64,000 nucleotides of DNA, from contig DIWF01000036.1 of the NCBI GenBank assembly GCA_002422545.1, forward strand, positions 1 through 64,000, given 5' to 3'. The position numbers and the translations under genes were made by a program. This document shows, piece by piece, positions 25,501 to 33,528 of this stretch (position 1 is its first letter; the number at the start of each line of letters is the position of its first letter). The notes below the pieces were generated by a model. That model saw only the letters and a list, made by a program, of their open reading frames with translations, did no database searches and was not told the origin of the DNA. The DNA comes from Firmicutes bacterium UBA6113 (GTDB lineage Bacteria > Bacillota > Clostridia > Tissierellales > Sedimentibacteraceae).

Positions 25501-25962
25501 GCAGTAGTCAGCAAATTTCTTTGCATCAGCTTCTGATTTAACTGCTTCTTCGATACCTGGTATCGTTGGAACTCCTACTGAGTTTGCAACAATCTTTGAT
25601 TTTATCTTGTCCCCAAGTTTGCTCATCATGATATGGTCAGGTCCTATGAACACAATTCCTTCTTCTTCACATTTGCGTGCAAATTCAACATTCTCAGATA
25701 AAAATCCATAACCGGGATGAATGGCATCGACACCCTTTGATTTTGCAAGGCTGATAATTTCATCAATGCCAAGGTAAGCATCAACCGGCTTTTTGTTTTT
25801 TCCAATTCTGTAAGACTCGTCAGCCTTTGTTCTGAAAAGGGAATTCTTGTCCTCTTCTGAATAAATGGCAACACTTCTTATGCCCAGTTCCTCACAGGCT
25901 CTGAAAACTCTGATGGCAATTTCACCGCGGTTAGCCACCAGCACTCTTTTAAATTTTTTCAT
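22534..25962 (-). CDS. pyc: Pyruvate carboxylase
   Basis: Biotin enzyme that makes oxaloacetate from pyruvate, bicarbonate and ATP. The single 1142-residue chain has the standard order: biotin carboxylase (starting FKRVLVANRGEIAIRVFRA; ATP loop GGGGRGMR; EMNPRIQVEHTVTE near residue 290), carboxyltransferase (LLTDTTMRDAHQSLMATR near 535 and HLHTHDTSGNG near 740) and a C-terminal biotinyl domain with EAMKMETN, biotin lysine at about 1108. The frame opens at 26001, but the ATG at 25962 follows GGAGG by five bases and starts at the conserved KKFKRVL. It is monocistronic, with a long AT-rich leader. It would supply C4 acids for amino acid synthesis or fermentation. Confidence 0.97.
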   Translation of the reverse strand: MKKFKRVLVANRGEIAIRVFRACEELGIRSVAIYSEEDKNSLFRTKADESYRIGKNKKPVDAYLGIDEIISLAKSKGVDAIHPGYGFLSENVEFARKCEEEGIVFIGPDHIMMSKLGDKIKSKIVANSVGVPTIPGIEEAVKSEADAKKFADYCGYPVILKASAGGGGRGMRIAWREEDLLREFKSAQSEAKKAFGIDDIFIEKYLDKPKHIEVQVLGDNYGNIVHLFERDCSIQRRHQKVVEFTPAISITEEQRQAICSDAIKLAKAVNYRSAGTLEFLVDKSGRHYFIEMNPRIQVEHTVTEMITGIDLVQSQILIAQGYRLDSEEVNIKGQESIEKRGFAIQCRVTTEDPANNFAPDTGKIDMYRTGSGFGIRLDGGNGFTGAEISPYYDSLLVKIISHSRTFSDAISKNARALKELKIGGVKTNIGFLLNVLNHETFKNGNCDTGFIAENPSLLNVRGGEDKELKVLNYIGNIVVNETKGIKPQFDVPRAPKFAGAEFKPGLKQLLDEKGPKEVSDWVLKQKKLLLTDTTMRDAHQSLMATRVRTVDMEKIAPAMTHMANDLFSVEMWGGATFDVAYRFLKEDPWERLKTLREKMPNILFQMLLRGANAVGYKNYPDNVIREFVKASSKAGIDVYRIFDSLNWVEGMEVAIEEVLNQNKIVEASICYTGDILDETRDKYTLKYYVDLARKLEKRGAHILAIKDMSALLKPMAADKLIRALKSELLIPVHLHTHDTSGNGVVTVYSAANAGVDIVDTAFNSMAGLTSQPPLNSVIAALNNTERDTMLNLDHMQKISDYWEAVRPVYNKFESGLKTGTAEIYKYEIPGGQYSNLKPQVESFGLGHRFEEVKEMFKTVNEMLGDIVKVTPSSKAVGDMAIFMVQNDLNDENIYDKAKDMDFPDSIVSYFEGMMGQPEGGFPEGLSRLVLKGKEPIKCRPGELLPDEDFDAIKKMLREKYSLEGTDKEALSYALYPKVFEEYQKNLAEEGNLRMMGSDIFFHGLEEGETCGVKIAEGKKLSIKLVEIKSNDDGTKDLAFEVNGNRRVVTIKDKNAIIAKNASIEKVMADTGNQYEIGANIPGNVYKILVKEGDKVEAGQPIAVLEAMKMETNVIAPLAGTVNKIHVKEGQRVVAGELIAELE

Positions 25963-26170
25963 CTGATCCTCCAATCTCATACCACATTCAGTCATATTCA
26001 ATGTGTAATTTCATAAAACAAAGTCTAACATTATTTAATTAATTTTTCAATATCATTATTTAATAAAATTAAATTTTAATCGTTTTAACTTTATTTTATT
26101 CTTTTAGATTAATTAAAAACATTCAGCAATCGTTTACCGCCTTTTATTATTATGCAAAAAATATAAATAA

Positions 26171-26203
26171 AACCCAGTCCGCCTTATTTTTGACGTCTGG
26201 GTT
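26171..26203 (-). terminator. Terminator after the histidine phosphatase gene
   Basis: AACCCAG (26171-26177) pairs with CTGGGTT (26197-26203), flanked on the minus-strand exit side by a T-rich run (ataaataaa on the plus strand). The rest of the spacer 25963-26256 is AT-rich with no gene. Confidence 0.7.
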
Positions 26204-26256
26204 CCAATTTTTGAGCTTATTTTCTATTTCCCGGGCAATTAATATAAAAATCGACA

Positions 26257-26886
26257 CTAACTGAGTGCTAAGCTTCCATTTAAATGTTCTGTGTCGTTAT
26301 AGAAAATTTCTTTGATATTGTTGTTCTCATCAACCTCAATGCAAGATAGGCTGCAGTTTTTAACCACTGTTCCCATCCAGTCCTTGTTTATCTGGAAATT
26401 TCTTATATATGATTCAATGCATTTGATTGTTCCTCCGTGAGCAACTATCAATGTATTTTTATTTTTATAATTTTCAATTACATCCTTAAATGATTTTTCG
26501 ACTCTTTTATAAAATTCAAAAAGATTTTCTCCATTAGGATATCTGTTGTTAAATGGGTCGTTTTCTATTTTGCTGAGAGTTTCACCTCTGTTTGATTTAA
26601 TTTCATCATAGCGCATTCCTTCAAAGTCGCCCAGATTGATTTCTCTGAAACCATCATATTTAATGATGTCTATAGATTTGCTTCCTCTTATTATTTCAGC
26701 TGTGTGATAGGCCCTCTTAAGTGGACTTGAAATTATGCAGTCCAACTCTATTCCTTCAATTCGGTTTGACAAAAGCTCCGCTGCCATAATTCCCTTTTCC
26801 GTTAGTTCGGAATTCTTGTTCCCTTGAAATCTGAATTGTCTGTTCCATTCAGTTTCACCGTGTCTTGTAAAATAAATTCTGGTCAT
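26257..26886 (-). CDS. Histidine phosphatase family protein (PhoE/CobC-like)
   Basis: Cytoplasmic phosphatase of 209 residues with the phosphohistidine motif FTRHGETEWN (catalytic His 9), FQGNKNSELTEKG, the conserved Arg in SSPLKRAYHTAEII, the acid in FREINLGDFEGM and the second His in IVAHGGTIKCI. The fold covers broad-specificity phosphatases, cofactor-independent phosphoglycerate mutases and alpha-ribazole phosphatase (CobC). No cobalamin genes are nearby, so the role cannot be narrowed. It appears monocistronic. Confidence 0.88.
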   Translation of the reverse strand: MTRIYFTRHGETEWNRQFRFQGNKNSELTEKGIMAAELLSNRIEGIELDCIISSPLKRAYHTAEIIRGSKSIDIIKYDGFREINLGDFEGMRYDEIKSNRGETLSKIENDPFNNRYPNGENLFEFYKRVEKSFKDVIENYKNKNTLIVAHGGTIKCIESYIRNFQINKDWMGTVVKNCSLSCIEVDENNNIKEIFYNDTEHLNGSLALS

Positions 26887-27075
26887 TTTTACCCTTCCTA
26901 AACTTATATTAATATGTTATATGATTATTCTAACGATAAAGTTCCATGTATGTTACCAAGTGCAACAAGTATCTCATTTTCATTAATAGAGATTCCTCGG
27001 TTATACTTAAAAACAACATTTAATCATAGTATAGTTTCTAATAACTCTTAATTCTTAACTCTTAATTGTTAATTT

Positions 27076-27672
27076 CTATAGTAAACCCACAAATATGGGA
27101 ACCAGTATTGGCACCATTAGGGATATAATTATTCCGCTTATAAACGATATTATTACTACTTCCTGGCTTGTGTTCCTTGTTATTATGGGAAGGCCCGTGT
27201 CCATGCTTATGGCGCCGCCAACCGCTATTGTTTCAAGATAACCGATATGTTTTGCTATGAATGGAATACTTATAAATGCAATGATTTCTCTGAACACATT
27301 TGATAAAAATGCAATTGTTCCCAATTCAACAGATACCGGTGTAATTATTATAGCCGACAAAGTATACCATGTAAAGCCCGAAGCCACTGCCAGCGAACCG
27401 AATAAATTCATTTTGAACAATATGCTGCACAAAATTCCTCCAAATAAACTTCCCAGGACTGTTGCTGCAGGCACTATCAGCAATTTAAATCCAACATTCT
27501 TCAGATTTTTAAAAATATCCTTATTGCTTCCAATGTCCACACCTACTGAAAAAAGGAGCATGCAAAGTCCGATGTCGAGTAAAATTCCGGTAGCACCATA
27601 CAGACTTTCAGGAATGAGGAACAATCCCGATAAAACTCCCACAGCAAGCACAAGCAATATTTTCCTAGTCAT
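27076..27672 (-). CDS. LysO-type lysine exporter, C-terminal subunit
   Basis: Membrane protein of 198 residues with about six helices, matching the C-terminal two thirds of LysO (formerly YbjE/DUF340), a lysine and thialysine exporter in E. coli. It contains LLDIGLCMLLFSVGVDIGSN, AASGFTWYTLSAIIITP and the late GGAISMDTGLPIITR. The start ATG overlaps the end of the preceding small gene by eight bases, so the two polypeptides are made together and probably assemble into one transporter. In E. coli the protein is a single chain of about 300 residues; the split form also occurs in other Firmicutes. Confidence 0.82.
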   Translation of the reverse strand: MTRKILLVLAVGVLSGLFLIPESLYGATGILLDIGLCMLLFSVGVDIGSNKDIFKNLKNVGFKLLIVPAATVLGSLFGGILCSILFKMNLFGSLAVASGFTWYTLSAIIITPVSVELGTIAFLSNVFREIIAFISIPFIAKHIGYLETIAVGGAISMDTGLPIITRNTSQEVVIISFISGIIISLMVPILVPIFVGLL

Positions 27673-27973
27673 TTCTGCCTCCTGTTATGTTCACATCCCT
27701 GATGAATTTCTTACGTGCCAAATAAACAAACAAAACGCTGAAACTGCATGTGGCCACAGCAAAAATAAAAGCCTTGAATCCTATTTCCCCTATGGAAGAT
27801 ATAACCTGCTCGTCCATACCTACTCTAATGCCCATGACAAAAATAAGTCCAAACAGGAAAAACGTCTGCACTAAAGATATCCTGTTCATGAGTTTTTTAT
27901 GGATGAGACCTCTGCTGCTTAGAAGCCAGCCAACCGCCATTAGACCAAAATATAAAAATATCCTATATGCCAT
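27665..27973 (-). CDS. LysO-type lysine exporter, N-terminal subunit
   Basis: Membrane protein of 102 residues with three hydrophobic segments: YRIFLYFGLMAVGWLLSSRG, FFLFGLIFVMGIRVGMDEQV and FIFAVATCSFSVLFVYLARKKF. It corresponds to the N-terminal third of LysO. The word FVMGIRVGMDEQVI is a conserved family segment. It is translated first and overlaps the C-terminal subunit gene by eight bases in another frame. GGGGAAGG precedes the ATG. No lysine riboswitch was recognised upstream. Transport of lysine is inferred from the family. Confidence 0.8.
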   Translation of the reverse strand: MAYRIFLYFGLMAVGWLLSSRGLIHKKLMNRISLVQTFFLFGLIFVMGIRVGMDEQVISSIGEIGFKAFIFAVATCSFSVLFVYLARKKFIRDVNITGGRND

Positions 27974-28030
27974 AATACCTTCCCCTCTAAAATCAATTTT
28001 ATCATAAATTATTCATTAAGTCATCTAAAT

Positions 28031-28062
28031 TAAAAAAACAAAACTGACCCCGTAAGGGGTCA
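28031..28062 (-). terminator. Terminator downstream of kynU
   Basis: TGACCCC-GTAA-GGGGTCA (28045-28062) is a perfect 7-bp stem with a tetraloop. On the minus strand it is followed by GTTTTGTTTTTTT, a strong U run. Confidence 0.85.
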
Positions 28063-28067
28063 CACAG

Positions 28068-28164
28068 AGACTATTGCAAAACATATCTTCTACACAATGT
28101 AGGGGCGGATCTTGTGTCCGCCCGCGAGGAGGGCAGTAACCCTCCTCTTCATAATTGAAATAAT
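28068..28164 (-). repeat. REP-like dispersed repeat, copy 2
   Basis: In reverse complement this element aligns with the copy at 5061-5162: TATTTCAATTATG, GGAGGG...CCCTCC, GCGGACACAAGATCCGC, CCTACA and TTTTGCAATAGTCT in the same order. It contains two hairpins (GGGCGGA/TCCGCCC and GAGGAGGG/CCCTCCTC). It lies between the kynU gene and its terminator. Confidence 0.7.
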
Positions 28165-28212
28165 TTATTATAAACCTGACCCCCTAAGGGTTTCTATTAA
28201 GAGTTTTAACAT

Positions 28213-29499
28213 TTAAATGCTGTTGTTAAGTCCTTCGCGGTTTTGGTTTTCATAATTTTCATATTCTTTATTATTCATAATCTTTATGATTCTTTCAACC
28301 ATTTCATAAACATCTTCGTATGAATTGTATAAAGGTGTAGGTGCTAATCTTATAACGTTAGGATATCTGAAATCAGGTATTATTTTATTGGCTTTAAATG
28401 CCTCATTGATTCTCAAAGCATCATCATGTGTTAATGCAACATGTCCTCCTCTTACTGCATCTTCTCTTGGATTGCCAACTCCAAAACCATATTTCGTAAG
28501 TTTTTCATCAATTAAGTACATCATGTAAGCAGTGATATTTAATGACTTTTCTCTAATATTTTCAAGCCCTACCTCATTAATCATTTTTAACGAACCTTCG
28601 AGGGGAGCCATGGATAAAATAGGCTGAGTACCAATTTGCCACCCTCCGGCATATTTTGCATGTTCAAAACTCTGGAACAAATTAAACTGAGTATCCTTTC
28701 TGTTACCCTGCCATCCTGCTAGTCCCGGTTTCATGTTGAAGTGTCTTTTATTAATATAGAATCCTGCAATAGCACCAGGTCCACCGCTTAAATATTTATA
28801 GTCACACCATAATGCAAAATCCGAATCTATTTTCTTAAAGTCGTGAGGTACAACCCCTATTGAATGGCAAAGATCAAATCCTACATAAATTCCTCTTTTA
28901 TGAGCTTCTCTTGTAATTCTTTCCATATCCACAATCTGAGCTGATCTGTAAAGCACTGAAGGAAGCAATACTATGCATACATCATCAGTCATGGCATCAA
29001 TTATGTCATCTTCATATATAAATTCGCCATCACGACTTTTTACTACCTTCAAACATTCATCAGGATTATATCCGGCAGCTTTTATGTCGCTCATTACAGC
29101 ATATTTATCTGAAGGAAAATTAATATCATCCATAATTATTTTATTTCTTTCAGGAGTTGGGTGATAGAAAGTGAAAATACCCTGGTGAACATTGACTGTA
29201 GTGCTGTTTCCGCATGTAACTTCCTCAGGATCTGCATTTATAAGTGGTGCCATCATAGCACCAAGTTTATCTTGGTACAAGAAATATCCTCCTTTTGTCC
29301 AAATGCCGATTCCTAATTCCTTCCAAGCCTTTAGAGCCTTAAATAAAGTTTCTTCTGCATCCCTGCTGCATAATCCGCATGAATTACCGTCCATATAGAT
29401 TTCATCTTCATTGATATAGAATCTTTCCTTATACTTTGCAAGTTTGTCTTCCTGATCCAAATTTTTAGCAAACTCCCTTGTCAATTCAAAATTATACAT
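28213..29499 (-). CDS. kynU: Kynureninase
   Basis: PLP enzyme that cleaves L-kynurenine to anthranilate and alanine. The 428-residue protein has the family N-terminal signature YMDGNSCGLCS (about 35-45), WTKGGYFLYQDKLG, the PLP-binding Asp 209 in VGFDLCHSIGVVPHD and the Schiff-base Lys 235 in WCDYKYLSGGPGA. The length matches KynU. A TAGGAGG ribosome site precedes the ATG. No tryptophan dioxygenase or kynurenine formamidase gene is in the window, so kynurenine would have to come from outside or from an unlinked pathway. It is monocistronic, diverging from lemA. Confidence 0.92.
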   Translation of the reverse strand: MYNFELTREFAKNLDQEDKLAKYKERFYINEDEIYMDGNSCGLCSRDAEETLFKALKAWKELGIGIWTKGGYFLYQDKLGAMMAPLINADPEEVTCGNSTTVNVHQGIFTFYHPTPERNKIIMDDINFPSDKYAVMSDIKAAGYNPDECLKVVKSRDGEFIYEDDIIDAMTDDVCIVLLPSVLYRSAQIVDMERITREAHKRGIYVGFDLCHSIGVVPHDFKKIDSDFALWCDYKYLSGGPGAIAGFYINKRHFNMKPGLAGWQGNRKDTQFNLFQSFEHAKYAGGWQIGTQPILSMAPLEGSLKMINEVGLENIREKSLNITAYMMYLIDEKLTKYGFGVGNPREDAVRGGHVALTHDDALRINEAFKANKIIPDFRYPNVIRLAPTPLYNSYEDVYEMVERIIKIMNNKEYENYENQNREGLNNSI

Positions 29500-29913
29500 T
29501 TTACTTCCTCCTAATATTATTTATTTTAGCATTATTTTTTAATCGTCTTTTTCACATATTGTATCTAAAATTCATTACAACTTACTTCCTTAGTCTAGTC
29601 CTAACACCTATACAATATGAATTCTATAGAACTTATATGAAACAAATTGAAATCAATTTTTTCAATTTTTCATTAATTTATTCTGTGCAATCATTTTTAT
29701 GGTATAATAATATCAACTTAATTTAATTGTTTGACAACAATGGGAGCAATCGATAACAATTTGAATCAATTGAAAGGAATATTACCATCTTATCATTTTT
29801 GTTGTTTTGTGTTATACTTTTCATAACATGAGCTTTAAACTGCAAATTTTGTTGCAATTAATTAAGAAATGTTTAATTTTATGGTGATAATATAAATAAT
29901 GGAGGTAGTAAAA
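29500..29913. other. Divergent intergenic region, kynU / lemA
   Basis: About 410 bases of AT-rich DNA with no gene. It must hold the kynU promoter (minus) and the lemA promoter (plus). A possible lemA promoter is TTGACA at 29731 with TAACAA 17 bases on; a TATACT preceded by TGT lies further right (about 29813). A 10-bp palindrome TTCTATAGAA lies near 29622-29631. None of these is strong enough to name a regulator. Confidence 0.4.
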
Positions 29914-30465
29914 ATGGAAATATTTATAGGAATTGTAGTTCTACTGGCTGTTTGGATGATTGTTCTGTACAACGGCCTTATAAGAAAGAAAAATTACATA
30001 ACTGAAGCATGGGCATCCATTGACGTCCAGCTTAAAAGAAAAACAAACATTCTCACAAATCTGGTTGATACCATAAAGATGCAGACAAAGTATGAAAGTG
30101 AAACTTTAGAAAAAATAATCGGCATGAGAGCAAAGATAATGTCAGGTTCAAAGGATGAGGTTATGGCTGCAAATGACAGCATTTCAAAAATGATGCCTTC
30201 TATTATGGCCATTTCAGAAAGCTATCCTGAGCTGAAATCAAACGAATCATTTCTTCACCTCATGGACGATGTAAAAAATGTTGAAGACAAAATAGCATAT
30301 GCACGCACAAGGTACAACACTGCAGTCGTTGACTACAACACTGCAATACAGACATTCCCGTCATCATTGTTTGCAGGAATGCTCGGATTCACAAAAGAAA
30401 ACACTTATGAAATAACTGAAGAAGAAAGAGAATACTCTGACAACATAAGAATAAGCAAGTTATAA
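29914..30465 (+). CDS. lemA: LemA family protein
   Basis: Membrane-anchored protein of 183 residues: one N-terminal transmembrane helix (MEIFIGIVVLLAVWMIVLYNGLI), then the helical LemA domain with KKNYITEAWASIDVQLKRKTNILTNLV and the conserved ARTRYNTAVVDYNTAIQTFPS near residues 132-152. Function is not established in general; it commonly pairs with HtpX proteases, as here 12 bases downstream. The ATG at 29914 is favoured over 29899, because GGAGG precedes it by eight bases and the protein then starts at the membrane anchor. Confidence 0.92.
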   Translation: MEIFIGIVVLLAVWMIVLYNGLIRKKNYITEAWASIDVQLKRKTNILTNLVDTIKMQTKYESETLEKIIGMRAKIMSGSKDEVMAANDSISKMMPSIMAISESYPELKSNESFLHLMDDVKNVEDKIAYARTRYNTAVVDYNTAIQTFPSSLFAGMLGFTKENTYEITEEEREYSDNIRISKL

Positions 30466-30477
30466 AGGAGATAAACG

Positions 30478-31431
30478 TTGGAAAATCATGTAGTTATTCA
30501 TGAACAGGTTCGCAATAACCAAATAAAGACAGCCTTGTTGATTATTTTTTACATTGTATTGATAATCATACTGTCCCTTTCCATAGGTTACTATGCAGAC
30601 AATGTGGTTCTTGGAGCAGGAATTGCTGCATTTATTATTTTGGTGCTTCTTCCTATACAAATACTAACAGGTTCTAAAATGATCGGCTCACGAACAAACT
30701 GGAAGGAAATAGACCCTTCAAACACAGGAGAAAGAAGAGTTGCAAATATCGTTGAAGGATTGTCACTAGCTGCAGGACTTAAAAATCCTCCCAAGATATA
30801 CATCATACCCACTAGCACCCCAAATGCCTTTGCGGCTGGATTGAAACTTGAAAATTCTTTTATTGGAGTAACAACAGGTCTCATAGACATCCTTGATGAA
30901 CCTGAAATGGAAGGTGTCCTTGCTCATGAAATGTCTCACATCATTCAAAGGGACATACTTGTTTCAACCGTATCCATTTATTTGATGAGTGCAGCAATAA
31001 TACTCGGAGGAATACTTTTCAGAATGGCCAGGTACAACATGTTTTTCGGCGGAAGAGGAAGGCGCTCAAATAGAGACTCAAACAACGGAAATGCAGCTGC
31101 AGCTTTTGCTGTGATTGCCCTCGCGGGACTTGTTCTTTCATTTGTAATAAGGCTGCTTGCACAGCTTATAAACCTTGCCATCTCCAGAAAACGTGAGTAC
31201 ATTGCCGATGCAAACGCCGTAAGGCTATGCGGATACTCAGAAGGGCTTGCAGATGCTCTTGAGAAAATTTCCGGAAATTCAACTGATTATTCAAAAGAAC
31301 AGGTTGAAGATCTGGGAGGAGATGAAATGCTTGCAATTTATATTTTCAACCCCAAACACAGCATAGCATCACTGTTTTCAACTCATCCGCCAATTGAAGA
31401 AAGAATTAGACTTTTGAGAAATATGTATTAA
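30478..31431 (+). CDS. htpX: Membrane zinc metalloprotease HtpX-like
   Basis: M48-family integral membrane endopeptidase of 317 residues that takes part in membrane protein quality control in homologues. Two N-terminal helices (about residues 18-62) precede the catalytic domain; the zinc motif is HEMSH (His 150, Glu 151, His 154) with the third ligand in REYIADANAV (Glu about 238). Two further helices lie at about 160-175 and 205-230. Translation starts at TTG with AAAGGAG seven bases upstream. It forms an operon with lemA and is followed by a clear terminator. Confidence 0.93.
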   Translation: MENHVVIHEQVRNNQIKTALLIIFYIVLIIILSLSIGYYADNVVLGAGIAAFIILVLLPIQILTGSKMIGSRTNWKEIDPSNTGERRVANIVEGLSLAAGLKNPPKIYIIPTSTPNAFAAGLKLENSFIGVTTGLIDILDEPEMEGVLAHEMSHIIQRDILVSTVSIYLMSAAIILGGILFRMARYNMFFGGRGRRSNRDSNNGNAAAAFAVIALAGLVLSFVIRLLAQLINLAISRKREYIADANAVRLCGYSEGLADALEKISGNSTDYSKEQVEDLGGDEMLAIYIFNPKHSIASLFSTHPPIEERIRLLRNMY

Positions 31432-31445
31432 TATGGAGTAAAATT

Positions 31446-31468
31446 ACCCCCTTAATTGGGGGTTTTTT
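31446..31468 (+). terminator. Terminator after htpX
   Basis: ACCCCC-TTAATT-GGGGGT (31446-31463) followed by TTTTT. Confidence 0.9.
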
Positions 31469-31612
31469 GTTGCTGTTTTTTCTTACATATGACGGATTTT
31501 TTTACAAATTATGTCAATAATTTTGTCAATTTCTATAAGAAAATAAAATGCAGTACACTACATAATTTAGCTCAGCATTTTATTATAAACTCAAACGAAA
31601 GGTATGCTTATT

Positions 31613-31627
31613 AAAACGTAACGTTTT
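31613..31627. promoter_or_regulatory. Perfect palindrome upstream of oppA
   Basis: AAAACGTAACGTTTT is a perfect 7-1-7 inverted repeat about 150 bases upstream of the oppA start. It looks like an operator for a dimeric regulator; which one is unknown. Confidence 0.45.
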
Positions 31628-31663
31628 CCCTGAAATGCCTTATTTTTATTGTTATGCATCTTA

Positions 31664-31680
31664 TGGCATTGTTTATGCAT
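31664..31680 (+). promoter_or_regulatory. Possible sigma-54 promoter upstream of oppA
   Basis: TGGCATTGTTTATGCAT has GG and GC at -24/-12 spacing. The match is weaker at -12 (ATGCA) than at the other sites in this window and no TGCNNA-type dyad is near, so this is tentative. The leader to the oppA ATG would be about 90 bases. Confidence 0.35.
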
Positions 31681-31779
31681 AAATAAAAACCACTAGACAA
31701 GTTAGGAGGTTACTTAGATTTTTATTTTTACTACTCAATAAGTTAATTATTGAAATCTGATCAATTTGATGGAGGGGAA

Positions 31780-33447
31780 ATGTTAAAATTAAAGAAAGTA
31801 ATATCAATGTTTTTAGCAATGGCTATGTGTTTAGGAATGGCTGCATGTTCTACACCCGGACAAAAACAGGAACCGGTGAAACCGGCAGACGCTGCTGCCG
31901 AAACTCCCGCAGAAACTGCTCCTGACAAGAAAGTGCTGAGATATTCACTGCTTGCTGACGCTCCCACATTGGATCCGCAGCTTATGAATTCCATACCAAG
32001 TTCGACTGTCGGCTTTCACATTTATGAAGGCTTAATGAGAAATCATATTGGCGAAATACAGCCTGGTATGGCTGAAAGTTATGAAATTTCAGAAGACGGC
32101 AAGACTTATACATTCCATTTAAGAGATGCCAAGTGGAGCGACGGTGTTGAAATAAAAGCTGCTGATTATGAATATGCCATGAGAAGACTGGTAGATCCTG
32201 CCACTGCAAGCGACTATTCATTTTTAGTTACATCATTAATTAAAAATGCAGGCGATATAAATGCAGGAAAAATGGCTGTTGAAGAACTGGGCGTTAAGGC
32301 TGTAGATGATAAGACATTAACAATTGAACTTAATAATCCTACAGGTTATTTCCTGAGTATGCTTTCAATGTCTCAGCTGTGCCCTGTAAGACAGGACCTT
32401 GTTGAAAAATATGGAAAAGATTTTTCAGCTGACGCTGACAAGAATGTTTACAGCGGTCCATTCATTGTAAAGGAATGGAAGCATGAAGACAGAATAATAC
32501 TTGAAAAAAATCCTAATTACTGGAATGCCGGTGAAATAAAACTTGATGAAGTACATATATTGACTGTTGCAGACCCTATGACTGCAGTTGCCATGTTTGA
32601 ACAGGGTGAACTGGACCAGGTCAATGTTCCGGCAGAAGTACTTGAAAATTACAAGGACAAAGTAATATATTACAATGACGGAGCCAATGACTTCATGAAG
32701 CTGAACATGGACGGAAGCTGCGAATTGAGCAACAAGGACCTGAGACTTGCCATAAACTATGCATTAAACCGCGAAGATTATATATTGCTGAGCAGCCAAA
32801 ACTTATATCAGCCAAACACAAGATATGTGCTTCCGCAGGTTAAAGGTGTCAACGGTGATTATGGTGATGAATACCCATATGAAGCATTCCCTCTGAAGGG
32901 TGATGCTGCAAAAGCAAAGGAACACCTGGCAAAAGCCATGGAAGAACTTGGAGTTACAGATCCTGCAGCAATAGATGTTGAACTTTTGACTACAGATGCA
33001 GAACGAACACGTATTGAAGCTGAAGTTTTGCAGAATCAGATTCAGACAGCACTTGGAATAACAGTTACAATAAGACAGGTTCCGTACAAGCAAAGGCTTC
33101 AGATGGAATCAGATCATGAATTTGAAATGGTTGTTACAGGATGGGTTCCGGATTATCCTGACCCAATGTCATATCTTGAATTGTGGCCTACAGGATCTCC
33201 ATACAATCACGGATCATACAGCAGTGAAGTTTATGACGGATACATAAAAGATGCCTTGACAAACACGGATCCTGTTAAAAGAATGGAAGCCTTGTTTAAT
33301 GCTGAAAAAACATTGCTTGAAGACGGCGGAATCGTTCCTCTTCAGCTTAGAAGAAATGCAATGCTTATAAATCCAAAGGTTGAAGGCTTTGAAACATACT
33401 TTGTAGGCATTAACTACGACTACCTGTATGCTGATATTGCAGAATAA
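31780..33447 (+). CDS. oppA: Oligopeptide-binding lipoprotein
   Basis: Extracellular binding protein for the Opp ABC transporter encoded downstream. The 555-residue precursor has a lipoprotein signal (FLAMAMCLGMAACSTP, lipid Cys about 24), an Ala/Glu/Pro-rich linker and the SBP family 5 core: LRYSLLADAPTLDPQ, VGFHIYEGLMRN, YTFHLRDAKWSDGVEIKAADYEYAMRR and YSGPFIVKEWKHEDRIILEKNPNYW. The best start is the ATG at 31780 after GGAGGGG, not the ATG at 31750. A hairpin with T run follows the stop. The relation to OppA/DppE makes peptide uptake likely; specificity is unknown. Confidence 0.93.
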   Translation: MLKLKKVISMFLAMAMCLGMAACSTPGQKQEPVKPADAAAETPAETAPDKKVLRYSLLADAPTLDPQLMNSIPSSTVGFHIYEGLMRNHIGEIQPGMAESYEISEDGKTYTFHLRDAKWSDGVEIKAADYEYAMRRLVDPATASDYSFLVTSLIKNAGDINAGKMAVEELGVKAVDDKTLTIELNNPTGYFLSMLSMSQLCPVRQDLVEKYGKDFSADADKNVYSGPFIVKEWKHEDRIILEKNPNYWNAGEIKLDEVHILTVADPMTAVAMFEQGELDQVNVPAEVLENYKDKVIYYNDGANDFMKLNMDGSCELSNKDLRLAINYALNREDYILLSSQNLYQPNTRYVLPQVKGVNGDYGDEYPYEAFPLKGDAAKAKEHLAKAMEELGVTDPAAIDVELLTTDAERTRIEAEVLQNQIQTALGITVTIRQVPYKQRLQMESDHEFEMVVTGWVPDYPDPMSYLELWPTGSPYNHGSYSSEVYDGYIKDALTNTDPVKRMEALFNAEKTLLEDGGIVPLQLRRNAMLINPKVEGFETYFVGINYDYLYADIAE

Positions 33448-33466
33448 TTTGAGTTAGCCATAATTG

Positions 33467-33499
33467 AAGATGATTCTATAAGAATCATCTTTAATTTTT
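33467..33499 (+). terminator. Partial terminator between oppA and the rest of the operon
   Basis: AAGATGATTCT (33467-33477) pairs with AGAATCATCTT (33481-33491), followed by TAATTTTTAAA. Its position fits partial read-through, giving more binding protein than transporter. Confidence 0.75.
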
Positions 33500-33528
33500 A
33501 AATATTGAATAAAGTTGAGGGGAAAGAA

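Noticed and set aside
26941..27075. Short direct repeats TTAATT/CTTAA before the LysO gene end
   Set aside because: Low-complexity AT sequence; repeat units are too short and irregular for a CRISPR or VNTR call.
27974..28030. Lysine riboswitch upstream of the LysO genes
   Set aside because: The leader is short and a strong terminator for the upstream gene lies close by; no lysine aptamer features are seen.
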